Below, in pieces: positions 1-6,129 of a stretch of 6,918 nucleotides of DNA; position 1 is the first letter of the stretch, and each line of letters opens with the position of its first letter. A program made the position numbers and the translations under genes. The notes beneath the pieces were generated by a model. It was not told the origin of the DNA. It ran no database searches and saw only the letters and a program-made list of their open reading frames with translations. The stretch comes from Planktothrix sp. UBA8402 (GTDB lineage: Bacteria > Cyanobacteriota > Cyanobacteriia > Cyanobacteriales > Microcoleaceae): positions 172 to 7,089 of the forward strand of contig DMPJ01000160.1 of assembly GCA_003456035.1 (NCBI GenBank), written 5' to 3'.

Positions 1-102
1 ATGTTCTTGAAAATTTTTCACAAATGTACCGTCTGAGTCGGGGAGTTGTGTATGGTCAGGTAGGGTAGTTGTGGGTTGTTCGGTGGGAAAGGTTGTGGTC
101 AT
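1..102 (-). CDS. Uma2 (DUF820) family endonuclease-like protein, N-terminal part only
   Basis: The reverse strand from the ATG at 102-100 is open to the window edge, giving 34 codons. Residues 24-34 read DGTFVKNFQEH, which I recognise as the near-invariant N-terminal signature of one cyanobacterial Uma2/DUF820 group, where it is normally preceded, as here, by a short Thr/Pro-rich leader. Uma2 proteins have a PD-(D/E)XK restriction-endonuclease-like fold; their cellular role is not established, and cyanobacterial genomes carry many copies. The catalytic core would lie beyond the left edge, so activity cannot be judged. No clear Shine-Dalgarno sequence precedes the ATG, and no in-frame ATG lies just upstream. 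The gene is co-oriented with the small gene ending at 178, with a 75-nt gap. The family call rests on a short but distinctive motif. Confidence 0.75.
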   Translation of the reverse strand, partial: MTTTFPTEQPTTTLPDHTQLPDSDGTFVKNFQEH

Positions 103-128
103 AGCAGCATTGAAAATTGGGTTAATCT

Positions 129-137
129 AGCATAACA
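129..137 (-). promoter_or_regulatory. Candidate extended -10 element for the Uma2-family gene
   Basis: On the reverse strand TGTTATGCT matches the extended -10 pattern TGnTATnnT, 26 nt upstream of the ATG at 102. No good -35 box is visible at the usual distance. If real, the Uma2-like gene could be transcribed separately from the ATPase operon upstream. This is a pattern match only. Confidence 0.25.
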
Positions 138-177
138 AAATTATCAAATAAACTGTAATATCAAACTCCCGTTAAAG

Positions 178-456
178 TTAAGAAGAACGGCGTTTATCTG
201 GAATTGGTAAACCATAAAGGAATAAATGTAAAATCTCTAAAGGTGTCATAGGAGGACTATGAATCATAAAATCATCACTACTGGGATGGAGATGAAAGCG
301 CATTCCTCGTTCTTCATTATTATGATTGGGTAAATTGAGATCAAATCTCAAAAATTTTGCGGGATAATTTTCGGGAAACCTAATCTCAAAATCAAACCCA
401 AGAACTTCTGCGGGCTTTTTGTTTTCATCAATTAAAATAGAAAAATCAAACCAACA
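178..456 (-). pseudogene. C-terminal reading frame of the ATPase-linked small gene, without its own start
   Basis: A 92-codon open frame (first residues CWFDFSILID, last residues PDKRRSS) ends at TAA 180-178. It has no usable start: a TAA lies at 459-457 in frame, and the first ATG is deep inside, in GMRFHLHP. It still looks protein-coding, with a balanced composition and a pattern of aromatic/acidic stretches (GFDFEIRFPENYP, RFDLNLP) and a C-terminal motif TPLEILHLFLYGLP. It is offset by exactly one base from the 446-640 frame, which overlaps its start. Removing one T from the TTT at 448-450 would fuse the two into one protein of about 153 residues (...GIMLV-DFSILID...). It is therefore either the tail of a frameshifted gene, the product of +1 recoding, or an assembly error. 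I do not recognise the family. Confidence 0.55.
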
Positions 457-640
457 TTATTCCCTCCTGACCAGAAATCGCTACAACGTTGTAGCCTGTA
501 AAAATACTAAGGGTTTCTTCTAAGTTTTGAATCAGTTCTTGATGCTCAGAATTATTGGCTACAATCGCCAACCAAATATTACTCTGTGGATAAGTGGAAA
601 TTCGCTGTAAAATTTCATCAAGGGATATGGATGTAATCAT
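446..640 (-). CDS. Small protein of unknown function, probably the N-terminal part of a frame-disrupted gene
   Basis: A 64-residue frame starts at ATG 640-638. Its start is well supported: AGGA at 652-649 sits 8 nt upstream and overlaps the TAG stop of the ATPase gene, so translation is probably coupled to the ATPase. The sequence (TYPQSNIWLAIVANNSEHQE, then a helical stretch and NVVAISGQEG) has no signal peptide or membrane helix, and I recognise no domain. It ends in GIMLV followed by TGA at 448-446, just where a second open frame begins one base out of phase. AGGAGGG at 468-462 lies 4 nt before the in-frame ATG at 457-455. This could be an internal ribosome-binding site for a separate downstream gene, but that ATG also meets the TGA after three codons. 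Whether this is a complete protein or a truncated one cannot be settled here. Confidence 0.5.
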   Translation of the reverse strand: MITSISLDEILQRISTYPQSNIWLAIVANNSEHQELIQNLEETLSIFTGYNVVAISGQEGIMLV

Positions 641-648
641 TTAAAATA

Positions 649-652
649 TCCT
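649..652 (-). promoter_or_regulatory. Ribosome-binding site of the small gene, overlapping the ATPase stop
   Basis: AGGA on the reverse strand, 8 nt before the ATG at 640, shares its first two bases with the ATPase TAG stop codon. This supports the start at 640 and translational coupling of the two genes. Confidence 0.5.
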
Positions 653-1850
653 AAACTAAGGATGGATGCAAAAGCGGTAAAATTGTCGGATGCACAGCAT
701 AGCGTTTTTCCGGGTACTGATATTCTAAAATACGCTGAGTCACTAATAGTTTAATTTGTTCATCTGTTGTGGGAATAAAATTTTCAGATTGTGAGGCTAT
801 CATTAAATATTTAAGATCATCTTTGGAAATTCCATATAATTTTTGTTTCCCCATTGAACGAACAGCATTTCTAACATCATCTACTTCTAAGCTCATACTA
901 TTTGATGCTAAATAAGCTTCTTCAATCGAGGCTTGTGTTAAGTTGATTAAATCGCGCAAAACACCCCCCGAATATTGAATTAATTCCTTTAAAGCCACTT
1001 CTTCTATAAATTCTTTAGAAGAACGACTATAAAGAATATCTTTAAAGAATTCGTAAGTTTCAGGATCATTTTTGACATCAAAGCAGGGTTGATGGTAAAA
1101 ATAGTTAATAGATTCTAGGATAGTCGGTTGATAGGAGCTATAGGTTGCTAAAAGAGGCTCAACGAGAACAACTCCTATCCCCATATCAGAAATAACTTGA
1201 ACATCTGTTGTCACAATTTGGGAAAATGTTTGAGCATCATTTAATCTATCTAAACCATCAAATAATAAAACTAGATTTCCACAAATAGATTTTGCTTCTT
1301 CAGTAACGTGATTGACCGCATCTATAAACGCTTTTAAATCAGATAATTTTTGGGATTTAACGGGAATAATGCCTTGACGTTCTACTACTATCTTATCTTT
1401 ATCATTTTTATGAAAATAATCATAAGGATCAATAATTTCTCGATGACTAAATGCTTTTTTAATAATAAAATTTCTATTACCTTGTGTTTTAATATTTTCG
1501 CTCTCTTTTGTTAATTCAGCCAAAACTAATCCAGCGATCGCAATTAATACTTGAGATGAAATGACTGTTAAATCTGTATATAAACTCACATCAATATAGT
1601 GAGCATAGGTATCTCCTATTTCGTTAATTTTATCTTTTGCAACTAACAATTGAGTCGTTTTTCCTGAACCAATTCCTCCCGCTAAAAGATGGGTAGAAGC
1701 TGGACGTAGAGCAATGCGATTAGCGAGAGTATTCGCTAATGATTTTTGAGGTTGATTGACGTAATAACCTCTAGCAAGAGCTTTTTGAGGATCAGCATTA
1801 GCTTCAAAAGCAGCCATTTTTTCTCTAAAGAACTGAAGTCTGTTAGACAT
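651..1850 (-). CDS. P-loop ATPase (AAA/STAND-like) with probable C-terminal winged-helix domain
   Basis: A 399-residue soluble protein predicted to bind and hydrolyse ATP. Visible motifs: Walker A GGIGSGKTT at residues 58-66; Walker B LVLLFDGLDRL at 193-203, with D198 and D201; a strand GIGVVLVEPL near 224-233 in the place of sensor 1; and SGGVLRDLINL at 294-304, the GGxxRDL pattern seen in sensor-2 regions of ORC/STAND-type ATPases. The C-terminal part, about 338-395, ends in RILEYQYPEKRYAVHPTILPLL, which resembles the last strand pair and helix of a winged-helix domain. The N-terminal 50 residues probably form a helical lead-in. There is no membrane segment. The gene is AT-rich and is followed after 10 nt by the small gene at 640, so the two form an operon. 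The start ATG has no clear Shine-Dalgarno sequence but is preceded by a plausible promoter. The ATPase class is clear; the function is unknown. Regulatory, mobile-element or defence roles are all possible. Confidence 0.85.
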   Translation of the reverse strand: MSNRLQFFREKMAAFEANADPQKALARGYYVNQPQKSLANTLANRIALRPASTHLLAGGIGSGKTTQLLVAKDKINEIGDTYAHYIDVSLYTDLTVISSQVLIAIAGLVLAELTKESENIKTQGNRNFIIKKAFSHREIIDPYDYFHKNDKDKIVVERQGIIPVKSQKLSDLKAFIDAVNHVTEEAKSICGNLVLLFDGLDRLNDAQTFSQIVTTDVQVISDMGIGVVLVEPLLATYSSYQPTILESINYFYHQPCFDVKNDPETYEFFKDILYSRSSKEFIEEVALKELIQYSGGVLRDLINLTQASIEEAYLASNSMSLEVDDVRNAVRSMGKQKLYGISKDDLKYLMIASQSENFIPTTDEQIKLLVTQRILEYQYPEKRYAVHPTILPLLHPSLV

Positions 1851-1866
1851 AATTTATTCGTCTAAA

Positions 1867-1897
1867 GGATAGGGGTTGCAATTGGCATAAGGGTTGC
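1867..1897. repeat. Two 13-bp imperfect direct repeats upstream of the ATPase gene
   Basis: GGATAGGGGTTGC (1867-1879) and GCATAAGGGTTGC (1885-1897) match at 11 of 13 positions and are 18 bp apart, start to start. On the reverse strand they lie 17-47 nt before the ATPase ATG and just downstream of the candidate -10 box. That is the position expected for an operator or a structured 5' leader. The repeats are directly visible; their role is inferred. Confidence 0.5.
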
Positions 1898-1905
1898 GTT
1901 CTTAA

Positions 1906-1934
1906 ATTGTATATCATATTTCCCAAATTAACAA
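1906..1934 (-). promoter_or_regulatory. Candidate sigma-70 type promoter for the ATPase operon
   Basis: On the reverse strand TTGTTA (1934-1929) and TACAAT (1911-1906) are separated by 17 bp and match the -35 and -10 consensus at 4 of 6 and 5 of 6 positions. The start point would fall near 1899, at the edge of the direct repeats and about 50 nt before the ATG. The -35 box lies 4 bp from the 28-bp palindrome. Confidence 0.4.
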
Positions 1935-1938
1935 TAAA

Positions 1939-1966
1939 GTAGAGACGTTAAATTTAACGTCTCTAC
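1939..1966. terminator. Perfect 28-bp palindrome after the phosphoketolase-like gene, probable terminator
   Basis: GTAGAGACGTTAAA at 1939-1952 is followed directly by its exact reverse complement at 1953-1966, with no mismatch. On the reverse strand it begins 9 nt after the stop of the phosphoketolase-like gene and is followed by TTTATTG, a weak U-tract. It may end that transcript. Hairpins with GTAGAGACGTT arms are, to my knowledge, dispersed in many copies through cyanobacterial genomes, so it may also be a repeat-family member. Because it is symmetric it could act on both strands. Confidence 0.6.
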
Positions 1967-1975
1967 CTGAGTTTA

Positions 1976-4168
1976 CTAATGAATCAACTCAATAGCTCGT
2001 TTCGTCAACGCCTCAGAAGTAATCCCATTAAATGCCATTAACTCCCCGGCACTAGCAGTAGTTTCTCCGCGTTTCCAAGCGAAAGTATCCCGCTTAGAAT
2101 TGCTGCGTAACATAATCGGTTCTAACATCAAACTTGAACCACCTGTCACTCCAATTAAGGCATCTCCAGCAAACAGTTGATTAAAGGTTTCATCACTGGC
2201 AAAATCGTTATCTGGTTCGGAACAAGTCTCGGATAAAACATCGTGAGAACGATATAAACGCCGAGGGTTAATAATAGAAACAATTCGCACCCCAATACCT
2301 TCAGTTTCTAAAAATGCCGCCGCTTCAAACACTGGAATTAAGGTCATATCCCCAATAACCGCAAACACAACGGTTTTATCCCCTGGAACTTCCTGTAAGA
2401 CCACAGCCCCATCTTTTAACCCTTGATGAGTTTGCTCAAAGGTGGTGCGGATGGGTAAGGGTGACTTACTTGCAGTAATAATAATGCTCTTGTTTTTGGT
2501 ATTTAAAGCCCATTCATAGCAGACTTGAATGCTATTAGCATCGGTGGGAAACACAGGGAAAACGTTGCCACTCCGCATCATTGCCGCGAAATAGGCCTCA
2601 ATTTCAGGGCGTTGGTGTGTCCAGCCATTGCGACCCTGTTCTAAGGCTCCGGCGGTGAATAAACACACCGTTGAGGGAGTAGGACGCCGTAACTCGGCCA
2701 TAGCTTGGGCGACGGTTTGCAAAACTGGAACCCCGTTAATAGCAAAAGACTCATAAGAACACCATAATGTTCTGGCTCCTAATAAGGATAATCCCACCGC
2801 TAACCCGGCACAAGCATCTTCACTTAATGGTTCATAAACTTGCCCTTGGGGTTGTTGAAAATAAGTATTATCCGTTGTTGGGTGAATAATCTTTAATCCC
2901 TGGTTAATATTGTTAATTCCAGAAGCCGCATTGCCATCAGCATTGGTAACAATAAAATGGGGATCTTTTTGTCCAACATAAACGACTAATGACCCCATTG
3001 CGGTTGTTGCAACTTTGGGATCACCACCAACAGCATATTCTTCTAAGGGTAATTCACCGAGATCCGCTAAGTGATAATCAAACTCGGTGACAACGGTTTT
3101 AGCTGCCGGGCCACCACTAGAACGTTCTAAATTTGTCCGCACTAATTCCCAAGCAGCCACAGGTAACGCCCGTTCTTTTAAAGCGTTAATAATATGGGGA
3201 CTATCTAAGGTATCTCCTGGATAAAGATTATGGGATTTTGCGCCCAGAGCGTGAACCCCTGCTCCTTTCAATTGTTTAATAATAAACACCGTTAATTGAC
3301 CCCCTAAAGCCGATTTTGCAGCTTTATCCATTGCCACTAAAATTGCTTGGGTGAATTCAATTCGTTTATTAATAGAAAAAGCGGTACTATCAACATAATC
3401 ACCGGGTTGATTTTGATCATCAAAATCTTTAGCATTGACTAAAATTACTTCTGAAAATCCATTTCCTTTCCAATAGGCAATCATTTCTGCATTAGTTTTC
3501 GTCGAAACCATGCTATGATGCTCTTGACCGTAACCATTCCAGACCAACACAGGCAAGAAATTAGTCACTTGGGGATAGGCGGTGTGGAAGTGCATCATGC
3601 TACTCATGGGGTAGGGTTCACCCATGCCTCCATCGCCGAGAGTGAACGGAAATAGGACGTTTCGGTGTAACAGGGCGGCGGCCATAGCAAAATGTTGTCC
3701 CTGTCCCAACGGCCCGGCGGGGTTGAGCAGGCCGGGAATAAAGCCAGAAAGGTGGCCAAGCAGTCCATGTTTTTCGCGGAAGCGATCGCGCAATTGTTGG
3801 ACAGTGACAATGCCCATATCTTCTAGGGAGCGATCCAAAAACACCGCACTGTAAAAGCCCGGCGCATGGTGTCCCACTTCCGTCATAATATTTTTATGAC
3901 CCAGCATCACTAAAGCGGCATAAGCTTCCACACTAGAAGCAAATCCCCCTGGATGTCCAGAGGCTTTACTGGCGGTGACTTGTAAGGTTAAATAACGCAG
4001 GGCATCGGCGTAAAGTAAGGTTTGATAGGCGGCGGTAGGATCATGGGCATCGGCAATTGATCCAGTATTTTCAGCAATAATTGGGCTATTCCCATAGCGG
4101 TCAAATTCGGGAAAACTGTCTTTAAAATACTGAATTCCTTGACAAAATTCTGGTATTGTTGCTGTCAT
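1976..4168 (-). CDS. Phosphoketolase/transketolase-superfamily ThDP enzyme (Sll0529-like)
   Basis: A soluble thiamine-diphosphate enzyme, likely to cleave ketose phosphates. Residues are numbered from the upstream ATG at 4189. ThDP/PP domain: SGHPGG 77-82, HHAPG 107-111, GHLSGFIPG 145-153, and the GDG...N cofactor motif with GDG 185-187 and N218. The loop KSHNLYP 318-324 resembles phosphoketolase RSHQVP. In the pyrimidine domain, YEPLSEDACAG with E457 matches phosphoketolase SEH, CSYESF 477-482 matches CYEAF, THQRPEIE 524-531 matches SHQDP, and PTDAN plus ASKSPLP match PPDAN and GKQPLP. These features favour phosphoketolase (acetyl-phosphate forming) over classical transketolase. It is shorter than typical Xfp, about 790 residues, and I recall it as the Synechocystis Sll0529 type, often annotated transketolase. 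I prefer the ATG at 4168 (730 residues, MTATIPEF): AGAAGGG lies 7 nt upstream, whereas the ATG at 4189 (737 residues) has no ribosome-binding site. The substrate is unproven. Confidence 0.85.
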   Translation of the reverse strand: MTATIPEFCQGIQYFKDSFPEFDRYGNSPIIAENTGSIADAHDPTAAYQTLLYADALRYLTLQVTASKASGHPGGFASSVEAYAALVMLGHKNIMTEVGHHAPGFYSAVFLDRSLEDMGIVTVQQLRDRFREKHGLLGHLSGFIPGLLNPAGPLGQGQHFAMAAALLHRNVLFPFTLGDGGMGEPYPMSSMMHFHTAYPQVTNFLPVLVWNGYGQEHHSMVSTKTNAEMIAYWKGNGFSEVILVNAKDFDDQNQPGDYVDSTAFSINKRIEFTQAILVAMDKAAKSALGGQLTVFIIKQLKGAGVHALGAKSHNLYPGDTLDSPHIINALKERALPVAAWELVRTNLERSSGGPAAKTVVTEFDYHLADLGELPLEEYAVGGDPKVATTAMGSLVVYVGQKDPHFIVTNADGNAASGINNINQGLKIIHPTTDNTYFQQPQGQVYEPLSEDACAGLAVGLSLLGARTLWCSYESFAINGVPVLQTVAQAMAELRRPTPSTVCLFTAGALEQGRNGWTHQRPEIEAYFAAMMRSGNVFPVFPTDANSIQVCYEWALNTKNKSIIITASKSPLPIRTTFEQTHQGLKDGAVVLQEVPGDKTVVFAVIGDMTLIPVFEAAAFLETEGIGVRIVSIINPRRLYRSHDVLSETCSEPDNDFASDETFNQLFAGDALIGVTGGSSLMLEPIMLRSNSKRDTFAWKRGETTASAGELMAFNGITSEALTKRAIELIH

Positions 4169-4175
4169 ATTTAAT

Positions 4176-4182
4176 CCCTTCT
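4176..4182 (-). promoter_or_regulatory. Ribosome-binding site that decides the phosphoketolase-like gene start
   Basis: AGAAGGG on the reverse strand lies 7 nt before the ATG at 4168-4166. The alternative ATG at 4189 is preceded only by an A/T-rich stretch. This places the start at 4168, seven codons inside the longest frame. Confidence 0.5.
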
Positions 4183-4286
4183 CGGTCATTTTAATTTTTT
4201 GAGTTAAGGTTTATTTTACAATTGGTTGTGTCTAAAAATGATGATATTTTTTAAACCGGGAAATAAATTAAAATCATTATTTTTTT

Positions 4287-4330
4287 AAAAAAGTTAGCGA
4301 TCGCCCTTGATTTGATCATCAGGCGATCGC
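4287..4330 (-). terminator. Terminator of the GT9 gene, with a stem built from two HIP1 octamers
   Basis: GCGATCGCC at 4297-4305 pairs with GGCGATCGC at 4322-4330 in a 9-bp GC-rich stem, and the loop contains a further TGAT/ATCA pairing. On the reverse strand the hairpin is followed by TAAC and a run of six T (4292-4287), the form of a rho-independent terminator, about 70 nt beyond the glycosyltransferase stop. Each arm contains a complete HIP1 site. The T-rich block at 4280-4286 next to it gives the site some symmetry, but the better T-tract is on the minus side. Confidence 0.6.
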
Positions 4331-4400
4331 CATGACTTTACTCTTTTTGACCCGACTTGGAAACAGCCCTGGCTGAACAAGAGGGTTTAGGGGGGATCAT

Positions 4401-5363
4401 TTAACCGCCCCAAATTTTTTTAATCACTTCATCAGCAGAGATATCAGACATTTTACCCGAAGCAGATTTAATCCCAATCACCCGATCACTTTTTGGTAAT
4501 AATTTAGCGGGTTCAGTCGGGCCAAATAAAGCGATCGTATAGGTTCCCACCGCAACCGCTAAGTGCATCGGGGCGCTATCGGTACAGACCATTAAATTAG
4601 CCGAGGCGATCATCGCCGATAATTTACCAATATCCTCCGGTCGAGTCACTTTAACCTGGGGACAAGATTCGACTATTTCCCGAACTAACGGCCCATCTTC
4701 TGGCCCTTGAACAATAACAACGGGAAGGTTAGGTTGTCGTTGTTGAATATCTTGGATAATTTTTTGCCAACTAGCAACGGGGTAGATTTTATCAATGCCT
4801 TTTTGTTGGGCTAACTGGCTAGACCCCCCATGAATCAGAATATAACCACTATCCTTGACTCCTAAACGTTTTTGTTCAGCATCCCCCCAGTCAATATCAA
4901 GTTTAGGAACATTAATTGATAATCCGGGGAAAGGGCTAATAATATCTACCCCTTTGAGCAGGTCATAATACATTTCGGCTGCATATTGTTCCGGTTTCAG
5001 GGGGACTGAGTTGCTAATAAACATCTCCTCACCCCCTCCAGCGTAGCCAACACGAGTGGGGATACCCGTTAACCATAATAACAACCCCACCGTCCAACGC
5101 TGACCCAGGGATAACACCACTTCATATTCCCGGTCACGGACAACACCGAGAAAATTTCCCCAGTCGGCTAAACTGTTGCGTCCCTTGAAATCATAGGTCA
5201 AAATTTCAGAAACGGACTTACAAACTCGATAAGCTCCCTTAGCTCTAGGTTCTACCATAACAGAAATTTGGGCTTCAGGATATGCTTGCTTTAGGCCATC
5301 AAGGGTCGGAAAAAACAGGATTTGATCGCCTATTCCACCTGGGACAAGGGCTAGTATTCTCAT
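4401..5363 (-). CDS. Glycosyltransferase family 9 (heptosyltransferase-like) protein
   Basis: A 320-residue cytosolic or membrane-associated glycosyltransferase of the GT-B fold. GT9 enzymes transfer a sugar, classically heptose from an ADP-sugar, to a lipopolysaccharide or other surface glycan. Visible motifs: N-terminal PGGIGDQILFFPTL at residues 8-21, the usual GGIGD loop of the acceptor domain; IHGGSS at 177-182 at the start of the donor domain; and CTDSAPMHLAVAVG at 260-273 followed by LFGPTEPAKLLP at 279-290, the sugar-nucleotide-binding signature of the family. The length fits complete members. The natural donor in cyanobacteria is uncertain, since most lack classical heptose-containing inner core, so I do not name it waaC or waaF. 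It diverges from ispD across 79 bp and has its own terminator. No Shine-Dalgarno sequence is evident. Confidence 0.88.
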   Translation of the reverse strand: MRILALVPGGIGDQILFFPTLDGLKQAYPEAQISVMVEPRAKGAYRVCKSVSEILTYDFKGRNSLADWGNFLGVVRDREYEVVLSLGQRWTVGLLLWLTGIPTRVGYAGGGEEMFISNSVPLKPEQYAAEMYYDLLKGVDIISPFPGLSINVPKLDIDWGDAEQKRLGVKDSGYILIHGGSSQLAQQKGIDKIYPVASWQKIIQDIQQRQPNLPVVIVQGPEDGPLVREIVESCPQVKVTRPEDIGKLSAMIASANLMVCTDSAPMHLAVAVGTYTIALFGPTEPAKLLPKSDRVIGIKSASGKMSDISADEVIKKIWGG

Positions 5364-5394
5364 TAGTAAAGAGTTAATCTACAAGATCAGCTTA

Positions 5395-5421
5395 ATTCTA
5401 ATATGAAGACAGAATTATCAA
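5395..5421 (-). promoter_or_regulatory. Candidate promoter for the GT9 gene in the divergent GT9/ispD region
   Basis: On the reverse strand TTGATA (5421-5416) and TAGAAT (5400-5395) each match the consensus at 5 of 6 positions, but the 15-bp spacer is short. The 79-bp region must also carry the ispD promoter; I see no convincing plus-strand box. Low certainty. Confidence 0.3.
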
Positions 5422-5442
5422 TGTCACCTCTAAATTTTCAAA

Positions 5443-6123
5443 ATGCACTTATTAATTCCGGCGGCGGGTATGGGACGACGAATGGGGAGCGATCGCAACA
5501 AATTGCTGCTAACGTTATTGGATAAACCGTTATTGGCGTGGACACTGGAAGCGGTGTCGGCGTCTGGGTATATTGACTGGATCGGGATCATCGGTCAACC
5601 CGTTGATTTTCCTGACTTCCAGGAAATTTTGGCTACTGTTAATTTAAGTAAACCCGTAGAGTTGATCCCAGGAGGAGAAACCCGTCAACAGTCGGTTTAC
5701 AATGGGTTACAAGCCTTACCTCCCGATGCAGAAAGAGTGTTAATTCATGATGGCGCTAGGTGTTTAGCCACACCGGAGTTATTTGAACGCTGCGGGGCGG
5801 CATTACAGACCTGTTCTGGGTTAATTGCGGCTATTCCTGTTAAGGATACAATTAAAATTGTTGATGATAACAGGTTAATTTTAGATACACCCGATCGCCA
5901 ACAATTATGGGCGGCGCAAACTCCCCAAGGCTTTGAGGTAAAATTATTAAAAGAATGTCATGATCAAGGTATTCAAAAGGGTTGGGAAGTCACCGACGAT
6001 GCAGCATTATTGGAAAAATGTGGTTTACCTGTTCATATTGTTATGGGAGAAGAAACCAATTTAAAAGTTACAACTCCCGTAGATTTAAGCGTAGCTGAAT
6101 TTATTTTAAGGTCAAGAAGTTAG
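5443..6123 (+). CDS. ispD: 2-C-methyl-D-erythritol 4-phosphate cytidylyltransferase
   Basis: This enzyme couples MEP and CTP to give CDP-methylerythritol and pyrophosphate, the third step of the MEP isoprenoid pathway, which supplies carotenoid, phytol and quinone precursors in cyanobacteria. At 226 residues it has the normal length. Motifs: nucleotide-binding PAAGMGRRMG at 6-15 with K20; PGGETRQQSV 76-85; IHDGAR 101-106; IPVKDT 131-136; QTPQGF 159-164; TDDAALLE 184-191; and NLKVTTPVDL 206-215. The arginine at 12/13, K20, T136, R152 and K208 fall where the E. coli enzyme has its CTP-, MEP- and transition-state-contacting residues, so it looks fully functional. The ATG at 5443 puts the first strand, MHLLIPAAG, at the expected place; the ATGs at 5402 and 5421 are out of frame. 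It is transcribed alone, away from the GT9 gene, with a hairpin terminator after the stop. Confidence 0.96.
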   Translation: MHLLIPAAGMGRRMGSDRNKLLLTLLDKPLLAWTLEAVSASGYIDWIGIIGQPVDFPDFQEILATVNLSKPVELIPGGETRQQSVYNGLQALPPDAERVLIHDGARCLATPELFERCGAALQTCSGLIAAIPVKDTIKIVDDNRLILDTPDRQQLWAAQTPQGFEVKLLKECHDQGIQKGWEVTDDAALLEKCGLPVHIVMGEETNLKVTTPVDLSVAEFILRSRS

Positions 6124-6129
6124 CTGTAG

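Noticed and set aside
1867..1897. The two direct repeats read as a small CRISPR array
   Set aside because: There are only two imperfect 13-bp units with a 5-bp gap. CRISPR repeats and spacers are both far longer, and no cas gene is present.
3604..3854. Open frames on both strands, antisense or out of frame, inside the phosphoketolase-like gene (3604-3810 minus, 3624-3854 plus)
   Set aside because: They coincide with the GC-rich patch of a well-conserved enzyme, have Arg/Pro/Ser/Cys-rich translations typical of shadow frames, and lack ribosome-binding sites.
1976..4168. Naming the ThDP enzyme as the Calvin-cycle transketolase (tkt)
   Set aside because: Cyanobacterial Tkt is shorter, about 670 residues, with a different N-terminal signature. 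The C-terminal half here follows phosphoketolase motifs.
4201..4260. TAGACA and TAAAAT boxes upstream of the phosphoketolase-like gene as a promoter
   Set aside because: The spacing between the two boxes is only 10 bp, and no other pair in this A/T-rich stretch fits well. A promoter must exist near here but I cannot place it.
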